From contig NZ_RXLO01000010.1 of the NCBI RefSeq assembly GCF_003958645.1, positions 62,001 to 126,000 on the forward strand: a stretch of DNA of 64,000 nucleotides, given 5' to 3'. This document shows positions 33,077 to 43,039 of the stretch, one piece after another (position 1 is the stretch's first letter; each line of letters begins with the position of its first letter). Both the position numbers and the translations under genes were made by a program. The DNA comes from Chitinophaga rhizosphaerae (lineage in GTDB: Bacteria; Bacteroidota; Bacteroidia; Chitinophagales; Chitinophagaceae). Below the pieces are notes generated by a model, which searched no databases, was not told the origin of the DNA, and saw only the letters and a program-made list of their open reading frames with translations.

Positions 33077-33787
33077 ATGGCAAAAAAGTATCAGTTAACA
33101 TATAAGACCTTTTTCAATGAGCGTCTTAACAAGTTGGAATTCGGTAGTCAATTTACGCATCCGATCTATCTCCAAATAACTTACAGACGTAGCACAAGGG
33201 CATTCAAAAGCGCGATTTTTGATTTGGTACGAGAGAATAGTAATGGGTCAAACTTTGACTTAAAAGCACTAAGATTGACTCTTCAGGGTATTGAACGCCT
33301 GGAGGTGGATATAACCACAAAGATTGCGGAGGAGCTTGGGGATACTTTTACATTCGAAGCCTATCAAAAAAGGTATAATGAATACACCATCGATTTGTGC
33401 CGTCTTGCAGCGCCTGGCTACACCTCGTTCCTTATCGGATACCTCAAAAAACGCAAGCTGAATACTATCGCTACAGTTATTTCGCGTGGTCTGGAGTTGC
33501 AAAGCACCTATTTATTGATCCAAGAATTTGAGAAGTTGGTTCGCCCTGAAGTTTATCAGGATTTGATTAAACAATCTTTGGTGGATGCCCCTCCATACAT
33601 AGCGCTTTACGGGTTTACTCAGACGATAAAACGTTCCAATATGGGTTTGCTAACAATATATGATTGGCAAAATCCCAAGAATCGGAATGCATTCCTGCAG
33701 TATATTGAAAAGGCCTTTCCACAGAGCGACGGGCTTAAAGTAATCGGGCAAATTAATGTCGCAATAGCTCGACTACAACATTCGTAG
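33077..33787 (+). CDS. Hypothetical protein, 236 aa
   Basis: I do not recognise this protein. It is soluble and mixed alpha/beta, with an early basic strand-rich region (YLQITYRRSTRAFKSAIF) somewhat like the arm-binding start of tyrosine integrases, but no catalytic core follows. The middle is helical (LKALRLTLQGIERLEVDITTKIAEELGDTF). It is encoded divergently from the recombinase unit across a 170-bp AT-rich gap. Base composition is AT-richer than the metal island, which suggests separate transfer. Confidence 0.6.
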   Translation: MAKKYQLTYKTFFNERLNKLEFGSQFTHPIYLQITYRRSTRAFKSAIFDLVRENSNGSNFDLKALRLTLQGIERLEVDITTKIAEELGDTFTFEAYQKRYNEYTIDLCRLAAPGYTSFLIGYLKKRKLNTIATVISRGLELQSTYLLIQEFEKLVRPEVYQDLIKQSLVDAPPYIALYGFTQTIKRSNMGLLTIYDWQNPKNRNAFLQYIEKAFPQSDGLKVIGQINVAIARLQHS

Positions 33788-33998
33788 GTAACTGAGGGTA
33801 TGAGCTCGTAATCAGTATCGCCGGCTTAAATATTAAAAAGACTGAAGGATTAGCGCTTACAAACGCTCTTATTTCTGCCATCAGGGGAACAAGTAACCCC
33901 AAACACCCACAATAAACACTGCAACTGGCGTAATCTACATATACCGACTGGATATTGAATTCTCAAAGCTCAAAAGATGAGAACACACCAAAAATACT

Positions 33999-34006
33999 TA
34001 TTCTTG
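33999..34006 (+). promoter_or_regulatory. Possible -7 box TATTCTTG of the AAA-HNH operon
   Basis: It matches TAnnTTTG in seven of eight positions, 27 bp before the ATPase ATG. No -33 TTTG lies at the expected distance. Confidence 0.3.
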
Positions 34007-34033
34007 TAACAATTTCACCTAAACCCCTTACCC

Positions 34034-35782
34034 ATGGAATTGCTATTTTGCTACATACATTCTTTTCAATCTTTGGATAAGTGCCAAATTAATTTTGGCG
34101 GCAAATTCATCTTCCACTATGATCATGAAAAAAATAGATTGTCCATTAAGGTTAATGAAGAATATATTGCTGACTTCTTTTCGTCATCCATTTCTAATGT
34201 ATCTGCGTTGGTGGGGAAAAATGGCGCCGGGAAATCTGCGATTCTTGAGGCGATTCTCTATTCACTGGGGAACCTTGAAATAAGTCTTTATACCGACGTT
34301 ATCAGTGTCTTCTACATTGGAACCACGAATGAAATTGTTTTCCATGGCTCGAAGGGATTACCCGATATCACCTGGGATAATGAATTAAAACAAGCGGACG
34401 TCATACACTATTCCAGAAATTATGACTGGGAATATCATCTGGTGTATTTTACAAACAATTTGTACGACCGATTTAATCCAGACAGAAAGCACGAGGGCAA
34501 CACACATAACCTATCCATAAGAGCCGATCTCGAGCAGAGATCGCCTAGCTCATCTTCAGGAGGCGAAGGTCTTATCTCGGGCTTTTTAAATAGGGAATAC
34601 TATCGAATTATTAAGATGTTGCAAGCCGGGATTGCATTGGGCGATAGCTTCCCCTTTCCGAAGTATATTTCAGTAAGGCATAATGGACCAGTTGATCCTT
34701 TGCTTGAAGATCCCGAATCTGATCAGGAAAATTCACCGAGGAATCAATTATTGATAGCAATTTCTAACTTCTACGATGAGTTTTTTAAAGAGGTCTCGGC
34801 GCCTGAAAAAGTATTTATTGCGCAAATTGAAAAGATGATTCTTTTGGATTTTGTTGAAAGTGCAAAGCATCCCCAATCCGCGTTTGCAATACCTGGGGAT
34901 ATTGACATAATTCCAAAAGAGCCAGGTAATTTGCTGTCCCTTGTCATGGCCCAATTTGGCAGTCCAGAACATTACGAAGTTGCATTGCAGAGTGCAATTG
35001 AATTGTTTACTGGCAAGGGAGTTAGCTATTTTGAACCATTTGTTTGGATACCGTTGGAAGTTTTTGTACAAGAGAAGCTGGAAGATTTCCTACAAAAATT
35101 ACGTAGAATTCAGATCGAGGGCACGCGGTATTTGACGTTTGGGTTTAGTTTTGGAGCAAGTGGTCAAGACCAATTTAGCTCAGGAGAGCTTGCTTTGCTT
35201 TCGATGTTGTCACGATTTTATGAGATAAGTGACCAACAAGCTATGACGAGCAAAGAACAAATTAGAGACAATGCATTAATAATAATTGACGAAGGGGAAT
35301 TATACCTTCATCCAAAGTGGCAAAAAAGCTTAATTAGCGTTATCATTGACGCTCTTCCGAAGATTTTCCCGGAAGTAAACTTACAAATATTACTAACCTC
35401 CCACTCCCCCTTCGTTCTCTCTGATTTGCCAAAACATAAAGTAACTTTTTTGAAGAATGGAAGAACCATTGACCCTTCAGACTCTTCATTGATAGAGCAT
35501 GCCCAGACATTTGCAGGCAATATTCACACCCTGCTTTCTGATACGTTCTTTATGGACAATGATTTTATGGGCTTATTCGCAAAGCGAAAGATTGATCGCG
35601 TGATAGCCGATCTCACATCTTCAGCAGAAGTGACGGCTGAAAGAAAAAGTGATATTAAAAAGATAATACTTAGCATTGGAGAACCAATCGTTCGTCGTAA
35701 GCTGCTCGAAATGTACGATATCAGATTTAATTTGGGGCTAGATGAGCGGCTTGCCCGAATAGAAAAAAAGCTGGGTTTATGA
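34034..35782 (+). CDS. AAA/ABC-type ATPase of a Septu-like defence pair
   Basis: The 582-residue ATPase of the OLD/RecF-like group has Walker A GKNGAGKS (61-68), an ABC-like signature FSSGELALLS (about 382), Walker B LIIIDEGELYLHPKW (about 418) and a switch His in LLTSHSPFVLSDLP (about 456). No TOPRIM nuclease domain follows, unlike GajA or OLD. The gene overlaps the HNH gene by 4 bp. An ATPase plus a separate HNH nuclease is the layout of PtuA-PtuB (Septu) anti-phage systems, including the retron-linked form. No reverse transcriptase is nearby. This is the sensor/motor half by analogy. Confidence 0.85.
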   Translation: MELLFCYIHSFQSLDKCQINFGGKFIFHYDHEKNRLSIKVNEEYIADFFSSSISNVSALVGKNGAGKSAILEAILYSLGNLEISLYTDVISVFYIGTTNEIVFHGSKGLPDITWDNELKQADVIHYSRNYDWEYHLVYFTNNLYDRFNPDRKHEGNTHNLSIRADLEQRSPSSSSGGEGLISGFLNREYYRIIKMLQAGIALGDSFPFPKYISVRHNGPVDPLLEDPESDQENSPRNQLLIAISNFYDEFFKEVSAPEKVFIAQIEKMILLDFVESAKHPQSAFAIPGDIDIIPKEPGNLLSLVMAQFGSPEHYEVALQSAIELFTGKGVSYFEPFVWIPLEVFVQEKLEDFLQKLRRIQIEGTRYLTFGFSFGASGQDQFSSGELALLSMLSRFYEISDQQAMTSKEQIRDNALIIIDEGELYLHPKWQKSLISVIIDALPKIFPEVNLQILLTSHSPFVLSDLPKHKVTFLKNGRTIDPSDSSLIEHAQTFAGNIHTLLSDTFFMDNDFMGLFAKRKIDRVIADLTSSAEVTAERKSDIKKIILSIGEPIVRRKLLEMYDIRFNLGLDERLARIEKKLGL

Positions 35783-36744
35783 TAAGGATAAATCGTACAA
35801 ACCTTGAAAAGATTGCCGCAAACCACAAGGAAAGGATTTGCCAGGATAAAGGACGGTCGAAAGGTTTGGAATACCGCTTGAGACAGGTAATTAAAAACAC
35901 TACCCTGCCTGCTGAGGCAAGCTTCCTTCAAGATGTTCTGAATGATATTTCTTTGCCAGTGGGCCAGTGCCTGATTACAGGGCGACCCGAATATTTAGCT
36001 GAGCGAATCGATTATTACCAAACAACGTACGCGGCTATTCTAACAAAAAATTTCATTGATAAAGTTAATAGCAAAGTATTTTTTTATGAAAATTACGAAA
36101 AGTGGGGAGCATATGAACTAGCAATAGATTTGGGAATGAATGTTTGCCCGTATTGCAATCGGCAGTACACTTTCACGCTGAGTCGAAAAGGCCCAGGAAC
36201 GCGACCACAATTTGACCACTTTTTTACTAAATCAAGCCATCCATACTTATCTCTTTCATTTTACAATCTTATACCATGTTGCTCTATATGCAATGCAAGC
36301 CTAAAAGGCCAGTTGGCGTTTACGCTTAAGACGCATTTACATCCTTATCTGCATGGCTTCAGCCAACTTGCAAAGTTTAAGATATCACCGACTTCGATTG
36401 ATTTCATCAATGGAATGCCAGAGAAATATGATATTGATTTTCATTTCAAGACGGGAATTGATCCAGCGATAAAAACCTGTATAGCGGGAAACGTTACTGC
36501 TTTTGCACTTCTGGATCTATATAAAATGCACAAGGATTATATTGACGAAATTATCCTCAAAGCAAGGATATATGATAATTCCTATTTAGAATCTATTCTC
36601 AAACAGTATCAAGGCACACTATTCAGTGACATAAACGACGTTAAACGGATGGTTTTTGCCAATTACTTCTCGGAGATTGAACATGAAAAGAGAGTTTTGG
36701 CAAAGCTTACGGCGGATATTTGTGAAGATCTTGGAATTTCATAA
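35779..36744 (+). CDS. HNH endonuclease of a Septu-like defence pair
   Basis: The 321-residue protein has a complete HNH/treble-clef nuclease core: CPYCNRQYTF (Cys123, Cys126), QFDHFFTKS (Asp146-His147), LSFYNLIPCCSICNASLKG (Asn163, Cys168, Cys171, Asn172). Segments outside the core (1-110 and 180-321) are helical with no recognisable domain. It is coupled to the ATPase upstream by a 4-bp overlap. By analogy with PtuB it would cut DNA or RNA when the ATPase senses infection. It is longer than the compact PtuB proteins I recall, so the subtype is uncertain. Confidence 0.85.
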   Translation: MIRINRTNLEKIAANHKERICQDKGRSKGLEYRLRQVIKNTTLPAEASFLQDVLNDISLPVGQCLITGRPEYLAERIDYYQTTYAAILTKNFIDKVNSKVFFYENYEKWGAYELAIDLGMNVCPYCNRQYTFTLSRKGPGTRPQFDHFFTKSSHPYLSLSFYNLIPCCSICNASLKGQLAFTLKTHLHPYLHGFSQLAKFKISPTSIDFINGMPEKYDIDFHFKTGIDPAIKTCIAGNVTAFALLDLYKMHKDYIDEIILKARIYDNSYLESILKQYQGTLFSDINDVKRMVFANYFSEIEHEKRVLAKLTADICEDLGIS

Positions 36745-36831
36745 TGAGCTATTGGTGGTCAATATAGCTCGAGCACATTGAGGGAATATACAAATCTACT
36801 ATATAGGAACAAGTAAGGCCCATTACCGGAA

Positions 36832-37770
36832 GTGACGTCGATATTGCGACAAACATTTCCCGTGAAACTGAACAAGCTCTTTGGTGTTCAGTTCGCCCAA
36901 AATGAACTGGCCAAAGAAAAAATTCTACAGCATTATCAAGCCTGGAAGAACAAGCAGTTTGTTGAATATGTATCCGCTGGATTTCTCGATCCAAAAGAGG
37001 TTGAGCATGACCCTAACGTCATAAAAGGGGTTGATGGCAGACTCAAATTGGATTTCAGCGGAACACGCCGTCTCTTATCCGAACAGGATTGCAAGCACTA
37101 CTTAATCATGAACTCTGTCCTTGAGATGGGCGAGAAAGTTCGTGTAAAGGAACCATTCGAATTGGAATGGTTAAACCAAGTGTCGGACGGAAAGCGGCAA
37201 TTGTCTTTTGGCGATACATTCATCCGCTACGAAAAGTCAGGAAATCGCATAAATGCGCTTGCGGCAAGAAACTCTAAGACCTCCGAGGGATCCAGTTATC
37301 TCTCCTACTCTTTCTTCAATTTTGATCTGGCCCAGAAATCAATTTCGGAACATTACGCCGCAGATGACTATGATAATGGCGCCCCCATGCCCCTCAAAGA
37401 CTTCGACGCCTATGCGAAAACGACCCTATATCAGCTTATTATTTTTATGGAGCTCGCCGACATCGAGGAAGTCATACTGCCACCTGGAAGAAGCCATGGT
37501 GTTCGGAAAAATCAGGAAAAGGTCTTAAATGATGCGAGGTTTCCCATCACAAAAGTCACCACGTCCTGGAATAAGGTCATTCGCACTTCAGGATTTGACG
37601 TTCGAGGGCATATTCGAAAGCAACGCTGGGGCCCTCAAAATAAATATCGGAAGTTGATTTGGATAGATCAATTTCACAAAGAAGGATGCAGTATTGGTGC
37701 ACGCGCAACAAAGGCGCAGCCTAGAATAATCGAACCGGAAAGCATTTCTCGCGGTCAACGACGCAAATAA
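36832..37770 (+). CDS. Hypothetical phage-type protein, 312 aa
   Basis: I do not recognise a named family. The frame begins with GTG at 36832. The C-terminal third holds RGHIRKQRWGPQNKYRKLIWIDQFHKEG, a pattern (GH-R-Q-xG ... LIWI-x-F-x-K-G) seen in many phage and mobile-element proteins. It follows the HNH gene by 87 bp on the same strand and precedes a PP-loop enzyme, so it may be cargo of the same element or a third component of the defence cluster. The long gap argues against tight coupling. Confidence 0.65.
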   Translation: MTSILRQTFPVKLNKLFGVQFAQNELAKEKILQHYQAWKNKQFVEYVSAGFLDPKEVEHDPNVIKGVDGRLKLDFSGTRRLLSEQDCKHYLIMNSVLEMGEKVRVKEPFELEWLNQVSDGKRQLSFGDTFIRYEKSGNRINALAARNSKTSEGSSYLSYSFFNFDLAQKSISEHYAADDYDNGAPMPLKDFDAYAKTTLYQLIIFMELADIEEVILPPGRSHGVRKNQEKVLNDARFPITKVTTSWNKVIRTSGFDVRGHIRKQRWGPQNKYRKLIWIDQFHKEGCSIGARATKAQPRIIEPESISRGQRRK

Positions 37771-37911
37771 ACTATGTTGTAATCTATTTGAGAAGTGAGC
37801 GTGTCCGCTGGCCCTCAGAATCTTTTTCTTACGTAGGATCAAATAGCCCCGAATGTAGCTGGTATTTGCCAGATTTATGTTGAGATGATGCAAACATAAG
37901 CTACATAATCA

Positions 37912-38754
37912 ATGAAAAGATCATTGTCAATTCTTTCGCTAGGCCTCGGAGTCCAATCCGTGGCAATGTACTACATGTCAAGCCTGGGTTTATTTCCAAG
38001 AGCTGACGCAGCAATCGTTTCGGATCCGGGTCGCGAACGGATGCTCACATACGATTATCTCGAGCACTTGTTGAAATGGCAGGAAGCACACAATGGCATT
38101 CCCATTATCGTCCGGAGGGAAAAGAACTTATTCGACGACTTGTTAAACCCAGGTAAGGAGGGCAAAAGGTTCGCATCCATTCCGGCGTTTACTATGAGCA
38201 GTAACAGTCGCGTAGGGATGTTACGTCGGCAGTGCACCTCCGAATACAAAATTCGTCCCATTGACAATGCTATCAGAGATTTATATGGGCTGACAAAGGG
38301 GCAGCGTAGACCAGAGACGACTGTCTGGAAAGGTATTACAACAGATGAACTGGACAGGATGGATCACCCGAGGCAAGGATGGAAAACCCATATTTATCCA
38401 TTTACCGGATTTTATTTCAAAAAAGAAGTCTGGGGACGAATCGCCTGGGGAAACCCGATGAGCCGGGAACAGGTTGTCAGCTGGCTTAAGCACAACAATT
38501 TTCCTGTTCCGGTGAAAAGCGCATGTGTTTTTTGCCCATATAGATCAGATAGCTCCTGGGCGGATCTTAAGGAAAACTACCCAGATGATTTTCAGGCTGC
38601 AGTTGCAGTGGATGAATCTATTCGCAATAGCATGAGTAAGGGGATTAAGAATCCATGTTACCTACATAGGAGCCTGAAGCCACTTTCGGAGATACAGTTT
38701 CGCAAAAGCCAGGATCTTTGGGCGGGCGATTGCTCGTCAAACTGCCACCTTTGA
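37912..38754 (+). CDS. PP-loop (PAPS-reductase-like) enzyme
   Basis: The 280-residue protein has an N-terminal SLGLGVQSVAM, a variant of the PP-loop SGGxDS motif of adenine-nucleotide alpha-hydrolases, then RRQCTSEYKIRPI and a later KSACVFCPYRSD (CxxC). This matches the phosphoadenosine-phosphosulfate-reductase-like proteins common in phages and mobile elements, related to DndC and sulfotransfer enzymes. The substrate is unknown; activating or modifying a nucleotide or nucleic acid by adenylation is a fair guess. It is encoded 141 bp after the preceding unknown gene. Confidence 0.8.
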   Translation: MKRSLSILSLGLGVQSVAMYYMSSLGLFPRADAAIVSDPGRERMLTYDYLEHLLKWQEAHNGIPIIVRREKNLFDDLLNPGKEGKRFASIPAFTMSSNSRVGMLRRQCTSEYKIRPIDNAIRDLYGLTKGQRRPETTVWKGITTDELDRMDHPRQGWKTHIYPFTGFYFKKEVWGRIAWGNPMSREQVVSWLKHNNFPVPVKSACVFCPYRSDSSWADLKENYPDDFQAAVAVDESIRNSMSKGIKNPCYLHRSLKPLSEIQFRKSQDLWAGDCSSNCHL

Positions 38755-38878
38755 CCGACGAACCGCCAACGTACCGGTTAAACTAATTCGTTGTCTCAAC
38801 TGCCGCACCAATTGGATAGGAAGAGTTATGTTGATGTATTTTCCCTGGCAGACGTGATTTTCCTACCATTAGGAGTAA

Positions 38879-39121
38879 TCAGGCATCTTGTGTAACGGTT
38901 TCAGTTCCTTTCTGATTATCCGATGTTCCAAATAGCTCTGCTGCAAGTTTTTCAAACTCCTCATCGCTTACACGTTTAAATTCTCTCCGCCATTTCCGCT
39001 TCATTGGGCTATGTAGCCATAGTTGATCCAGTCGCCAAATAATCCATTCCAACCTGGTCAACTTATCACCAATCGCACCTTTCATTAAGATATCGCCATA
39101 ATAGTTTCGCAATCGTTTCAT
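38879..39121 (-). CDS. Hypothetical basic protein, 80 aa
   Basis: This small, mostly helical protein has a basic centre (SPMKRKWRREFKRV) and an acidic C-terminal tail. No family is recognised. It lies convergent to the PP-loop gene and 63 bp after the 298-aa gene on the same strand, so the two may form a pair. Confidence 0.5.
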   Translation of the reverse strand: MKRLRNYYGDILMKGAIGDKLTRLEWIIWRLDQLWLHSPMKRKWRREFKRVSDEEFEKLAAELFGTSDNQKGTETVTQDA

Positions 39122-39184
39122 AGTAGTTTTTTGATGGCCACGTCTATATCTAACAACAGGACTTCAGCACTAAACTCGATTTGG

Positions 39185-40078
39185 TCATGACGGTTGAGTG
39201 CCTTCACCTTGCTGATGCCAGCCATTTACATGAGTATCTTCTTTAATAAGTATAATTTCCTGGCCCGCATTGACAATGGTTACCAATGGGACACTTGATC
39301 GATGACCACATCGTTCACAATGCAGCGTAGAGGGCCAGCGGCAGTTTTCGGGCATCCAAAACTTCTTTTCATCGACTTCAAAATATAATTGCTCTCTAGT
39401 GCTCGCTCTATAGTAAGTGCAATTGTGAGGGCTTCTACCACTGCTTGAGCATAATTCTTCAGGTGGAAATTTAACAGGTGTGACGAAGTAATTCCCGATA
39501 AATGCGCCAAAGCTTATTCCCATCCCATCTTCTTGTTGTCCCTCCGTCCTCAATATTGTCTCCAAAAGTCTCTTGGAAGAGAGGTTGGGGTTACTTTTGG
39601 CAATCCGCGGCGCTTTATCTGCGTAATCGCCTGCGAAGAAACTCCCGTCACTTTTTAGCACCTCCGTCTCTGATATAGCGGCGGCAGAAGAGTCGATCGA
39701 AAAGTGTATGACTCTAACACGACTTTCAAACCGGCAATAACCAGAAAACAGCACGTTTCGGATGCGCATATGGCTGCCGATATCGGCTACCACTTCAACA
39801 AATCTTCGACCGATTGGTAAAAAGTAGTCTTTCGGTGTCCATTTCCCCGCCACGTTTTGATCAAAGGAGGTTGCAAAAATACCCATATCGCCAGCCTCAA
39901 CGTCTGCTCCGTCGATTAGTACACCGAATTCAAGGTAATTTGCATGATCCCCCCTGTCCTGAAAGGTATTGACACCCACATTCCCGCCAATTGTGAAGAG
40001 GACCTCTTTAAATCTCCCAGAATAGGTGCCGGCCATCGAGACATGACCATCAAAACGTTGTGCAAATAGCAAGGACAT
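39185..40078 (-). CDS. Hypothetical protein with Cys pairs, 298 aa
   Basis: I do not recognise this protein. The start is set at the ATG of MSLLFAQRFDG, because the frame upstream begins with TTG and is not protein-like. It is rich in beta-strand patterns and small residues, with a C-terminal zinc-ribbon-like part (CRWPSTLHCERCGHRS). No signal peptide or membrane segment is seen. It is transcribed divergently from the outer-membrane barrel gene, starting 121 bp from the ORF start there. Confidence 0.6.
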   Translation of the reverse strand: MSLLFAQRFDGHVSMAGTYSGRFKEVLFTIGGNVGVNTFQDRGDHANYLEFGVLIDGADVEAGDMGIFATSFDQNVAGKWTPKDYFLPIGRRFVEVVADIGSHMRIRNVLFSGYCRFESRVRVIHFSIDSSAAAISETEVLKSDGSFFAGDYADKAPRIAKSNPNLSSKRLLETILRTEGQQEDGMGISFGAFIGNYFVTPVKFPPEELCSSSGRSPHNCTYYRASTREQLYFEVDEKKFWMPENCRWPSTLHCERCGHRSSVPLVTIVNAGQEIILIKEDTHVNGWHQQGEGTQPS

Positions 40079-40297
40079 ATTATAACAATTCTGTTTGTAA
40101 TTGCATAAAAATCTTGTGAATAGCAACGAATGGCACCGACCTAACAACTATCGTTACTGGCATTTTTTTTCGAATCCTGAAACAAAGATGCGAGTTGATT
40201 GGAATTGTTCTGGAGACCATCCAAATATTCCCGAACTCATCATCATTTTTCCAAAACTTTATATGGGAAAACTCACGTCGAAAAATGCCTTATACCA

Positions 40298-43006
40298 TTG
40301 CCATGTCACTTTTCATACCGCCAATGCTATCTGCTTTTTATAGTAATCATGTTCGGCCTTCAGGTAAATACTCTTGGCCAAACAGCAAAGACTGCAATTA
40401 TTAGGGGCACTATATACGATTCTGCTTCCCAAAAGCCATTGGAAGCGGCTACCATATCAGTTTTTATGATGGCAGACTCCTCCCTGGTTTCCTATACCAT
40501 GACAGGTAAAAAAGGGGAATACACAATACGCCAGGTGCCCATCGGAAAGCGCTGTGTGCTTGTGGTATCATATAGCGGGCTTAAGTCCTTTCGCGAGAGC
40601 TTCGAGCTTTCGTCGGACCGGACCGAAACTATTCGTCCGCCAGTCTACCTATCCAAGGATATCGCTATGTTGGAGGAAGTCATCGTTTCTCGCCTTCGCC
40701 CCCCGGTATTAGTGAAGCGGGACACGTTGGAATATAACGTGGGAGCTGTAAAAACTTCTACTAACGCTGTTGTCGAAGACGTTCTCAGGCGCCTGCCTGG
40801 TGTTGAGGTGGATCAGGATGGAAACATCACGGTAAATGGTAAGAAGGTAGTCAAAGTGACCGTTAATGGCCAGGACTTCTTTGGGTCGGATGTGCGTCTG
40901 GCGACTAAAAACTTGCCAAAGGATATCGTGGATCGAATACAGGTCACCGATCACAAGACGCGCGAGGAGCGATTTACCAATAGCCGCGCCTCCGGCAATC
41001 AGAAAGCCTTAAACCTTGTATTGAGAGGTGGTACAAATAAGGGAACATTCGGGAGGATAAATGGCTCCGCCGGCACTTCAGACAAGTTTGAAGCCGCCGG
41101 GAATGTGAATTTTTTTGATAAAAATACCCAGTTTAGCCTTCTTGGATCGATTAACAATACAGCGAGCCAGGCACTTTCCTCTCCCGGAGTGTCACTAACA
41201 AGTGTGCAAAGCAGCAGGGGGATTCCCCGCAACGGCCTCGCCGGGGTAAACCTGTCACAAACCATTAACCCGGCGCTGCGGTTTAACGTTAGCTACTCCT
41301 TTAATAGCAATGAGCGAAGGGAAAACACGGAGATCTGGCGGCAAAATGTCTTTCCGGATACCGCCTACAATTATACTGCATCGGTGTCTACAAAAGGAAA
41401 AACAGACGGGCATAGATTGAACTTCTCAACCGACATTAAGGCAGACAGCCTAACGGAACTGAACATCAGCGGAAGCGTCACGGGAAACGTTGTGGACGGA
41501 TGGACCCAAAATAATGCCCTCACCACGTCCCTTGATGCAAAACCAATAATTACCAGTCAAAACGAACAGAAATCCAGCGGCAATAGCTTGGAATATGAAT
41601 TTCAGATATTTGCTGGCAGAAAATTATCTGCTAAAGGCCGGAGTGTAACTTTTTCCATGGGAATGAGTGCTACCGAGCGCACTTCAAACGAATCAAATGT
41701 CGGATGGCTAGCGTCTGCGGCAACCGGAAATCCGATCCAGCGGCGGGAGCTGGATCAGATTGGAAGGACATCTGCGTACAGCCGACAGCTCAACCAGATG
41801 ACAACCTGGAATGAGCCTATATCTGCCCGACTGGGATTGAAACTAACCTACGCTTTGAATTTATTCGAAAGCACCAATGACCGGAAAACTTATAAATTTG
41901 ACTCGACATCCGGCTTGCATACCGTGTTGGATAGCAGCTATTCAAATGCCCTGGAGGTGGTCAACATGATAAGTTCGCCCGGTTTGATAATGAACTATTC
42001 GCTTGGGAAGTCAAGCATTTCTGCTGGCATGACCATTCAGCGGCAACGACAAAAGGTGACGACAGGCCCTAAAGCGACATACCGGGACGATGCAGCGACA
42101 AATATTTTTCCCTCAGCCAGTTTTATGTTTCAGCTGGGTAGAACAGGCAGCGTCAATATTGCGTACAATGGAGGAAGCCAGCAGCCTTCCAGCGAGCAGC
42201 TTCAACCCGTTGCCGATATCTCTAATCCTCTATATATACGTCTGGGAAACGCGACCTTGAAGCCTTCATTTACCCACAATGTCAGCTTAAGTGCACAAAT
42301 GAACAAAGGGACAACATTTTGGTCCGGAATGCTTTCAGGGACGACCTCGTCGAACCTCATTGTCGAAGAAACCTGGTATGATAGCGTCCAATACAGTCGG
42401 CCAATCAATACAAATGGAAACCATGCACTAATCGGAAATTTCAGTTATAGCCGGAGCTGGAAAATTGAGGACGCTACATTACAACTCTCCCTTAGCACTA
42501 GCCCATATTGGGCCCGTACGGTTTCTTTATCCAATAGAGAAAGAAATGTGGCAACGACGTTTAGTGGAAGCCAGCGGATCGGAATCAATTATTCGGCCGC
42601 CTCCGTATTTTCTTTACAGTCGACTTTTTCCTTTACGAGCTCCGTTACCCGAACAGGTCACCGAGGTTTAGCAACGATGAAACAGAAAAACAACCTGACT
42701 GGATTTACCCTTTCCGGACAGCTGAACTGGCCCAAGCGATGGGCGTTGGATGCATTTCTCTCTGCAATTCAGAATCCATCCCTTGGCCACGGATTGCAAA
42801 AAAATGTTATTATCATAAACGCCTCGTTGAATTACACCTTTTCAAAAGATGAGCGCTGGTTTGCAAGGGTGCTAGCCATGGATATATTGGGGCAGAATAC
42901 GAGCGTCAGGCGGGCAATAACGGCAACAATGACCGAGGAAAGCCGTTCAAATGTACTAGGTCAGCTCTTATTGCTCGGAATAACCTGGAACATTAAGAAA
43001 TTCTAA
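40298..43006 (+). CDS. TonB-dependent-receptor-like outer-membrane barrel
   Basis: This outer-membrane protein of about 900 residues has a carboxypeptidase-regulatory-like domain (RGTIYDSASQKPLEAATISVF), a plug-like segment (LPGVEVDQDGNITVNGKKVVKVTVNGQDFFGSDVRLATKNLP) and a long barrel ending in a Phe. It belongs to the group with the OMP_b-brl_3 barrel, close to TonB receptors but usually without a SusD partner. The ORF opens at 40199, but only the part from the TTG at 40298 gives a normal signal peptide (PCHFSYRQCYLLFIVIMFG, ending NTLGQ), so that start is preferred. The ligand is unknown. Confidence 0.8.
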   Translation: MPCHFSYRQCYLLFIVIMFGLQVNTLGQTAKTAIIRGTIYDSASQKPLEAATISVFMMADSSLVSYTMTGKKGEYTIRQVPIGKRCVLVVSYSGLKSFRESFELSSDRTETIRPPVYLSKDIAMLEEVIVSRLRPPVLVKRDTLEYNVGAVKTSTNAVVEDVLRRLPGVEVDQDGNITVNGKKVVKVTVNGQDFFGSDVRLATKNLPKDIVDRIQVTDHKTREERFTNSRASGNQKALNLVLRGGTNKGTFGRINGSAGTSDKFEAAGNVNFFDKNTQFSLLGSINNTASQALSSPGVSLTSVQSSRGIPRNGLAGVNLSQTINPALRFNVSYSFNSNERRENTEIWRQNVFPDTAYNYTASVSTKGKTDGHRLNFSTDIKADSLTELNISGSVTGNVVDGWTQNNALTTSLDAKPIITSQNEQKSSGNSLEYEFQIFAGRKLSAKGRSVTFSMGMSATERTSNESNVGWLASAATGNPIQRRELDQIGRTSAYSRQLNQMTTWNEPISARLGLKLTYALNLFESTNDRKTYKFDSTSGLHTVLDSSYSNALEVVNMISSPGLIMNYSLGKSSISAGMTIQRQRQKVTTGPKATYRDDAATNIFPSASFMFQLGRTGSVNIAYNGGSQQPSSEQLQPVADISNPLYIRLGNATLKPSFTHNVSLSAQMNKGTTFWSGMLSGTTSSNLIVEETWYDSVQYSRPINTNGNHALIGNFSYSRSWKIEDATLQLSLSTSPYWARTVSLSNRERNVATTFSGSQRIGINYSAASVFSLQSTFSFTSSVTRTGHRGLATMKQKNNLTGFTLSGQLNWPKRWALDAFLSAIQNPSLGHGLQKNVIIINASLNYTFSKDERWFARVLAMDILGQNTSVRRAITATMTEESRSNVLGQLLLLGITWNIKKF

Positions 43007-43039
43007 GATGAAGTAAATTGATGGTAATCAGAACAAAAT

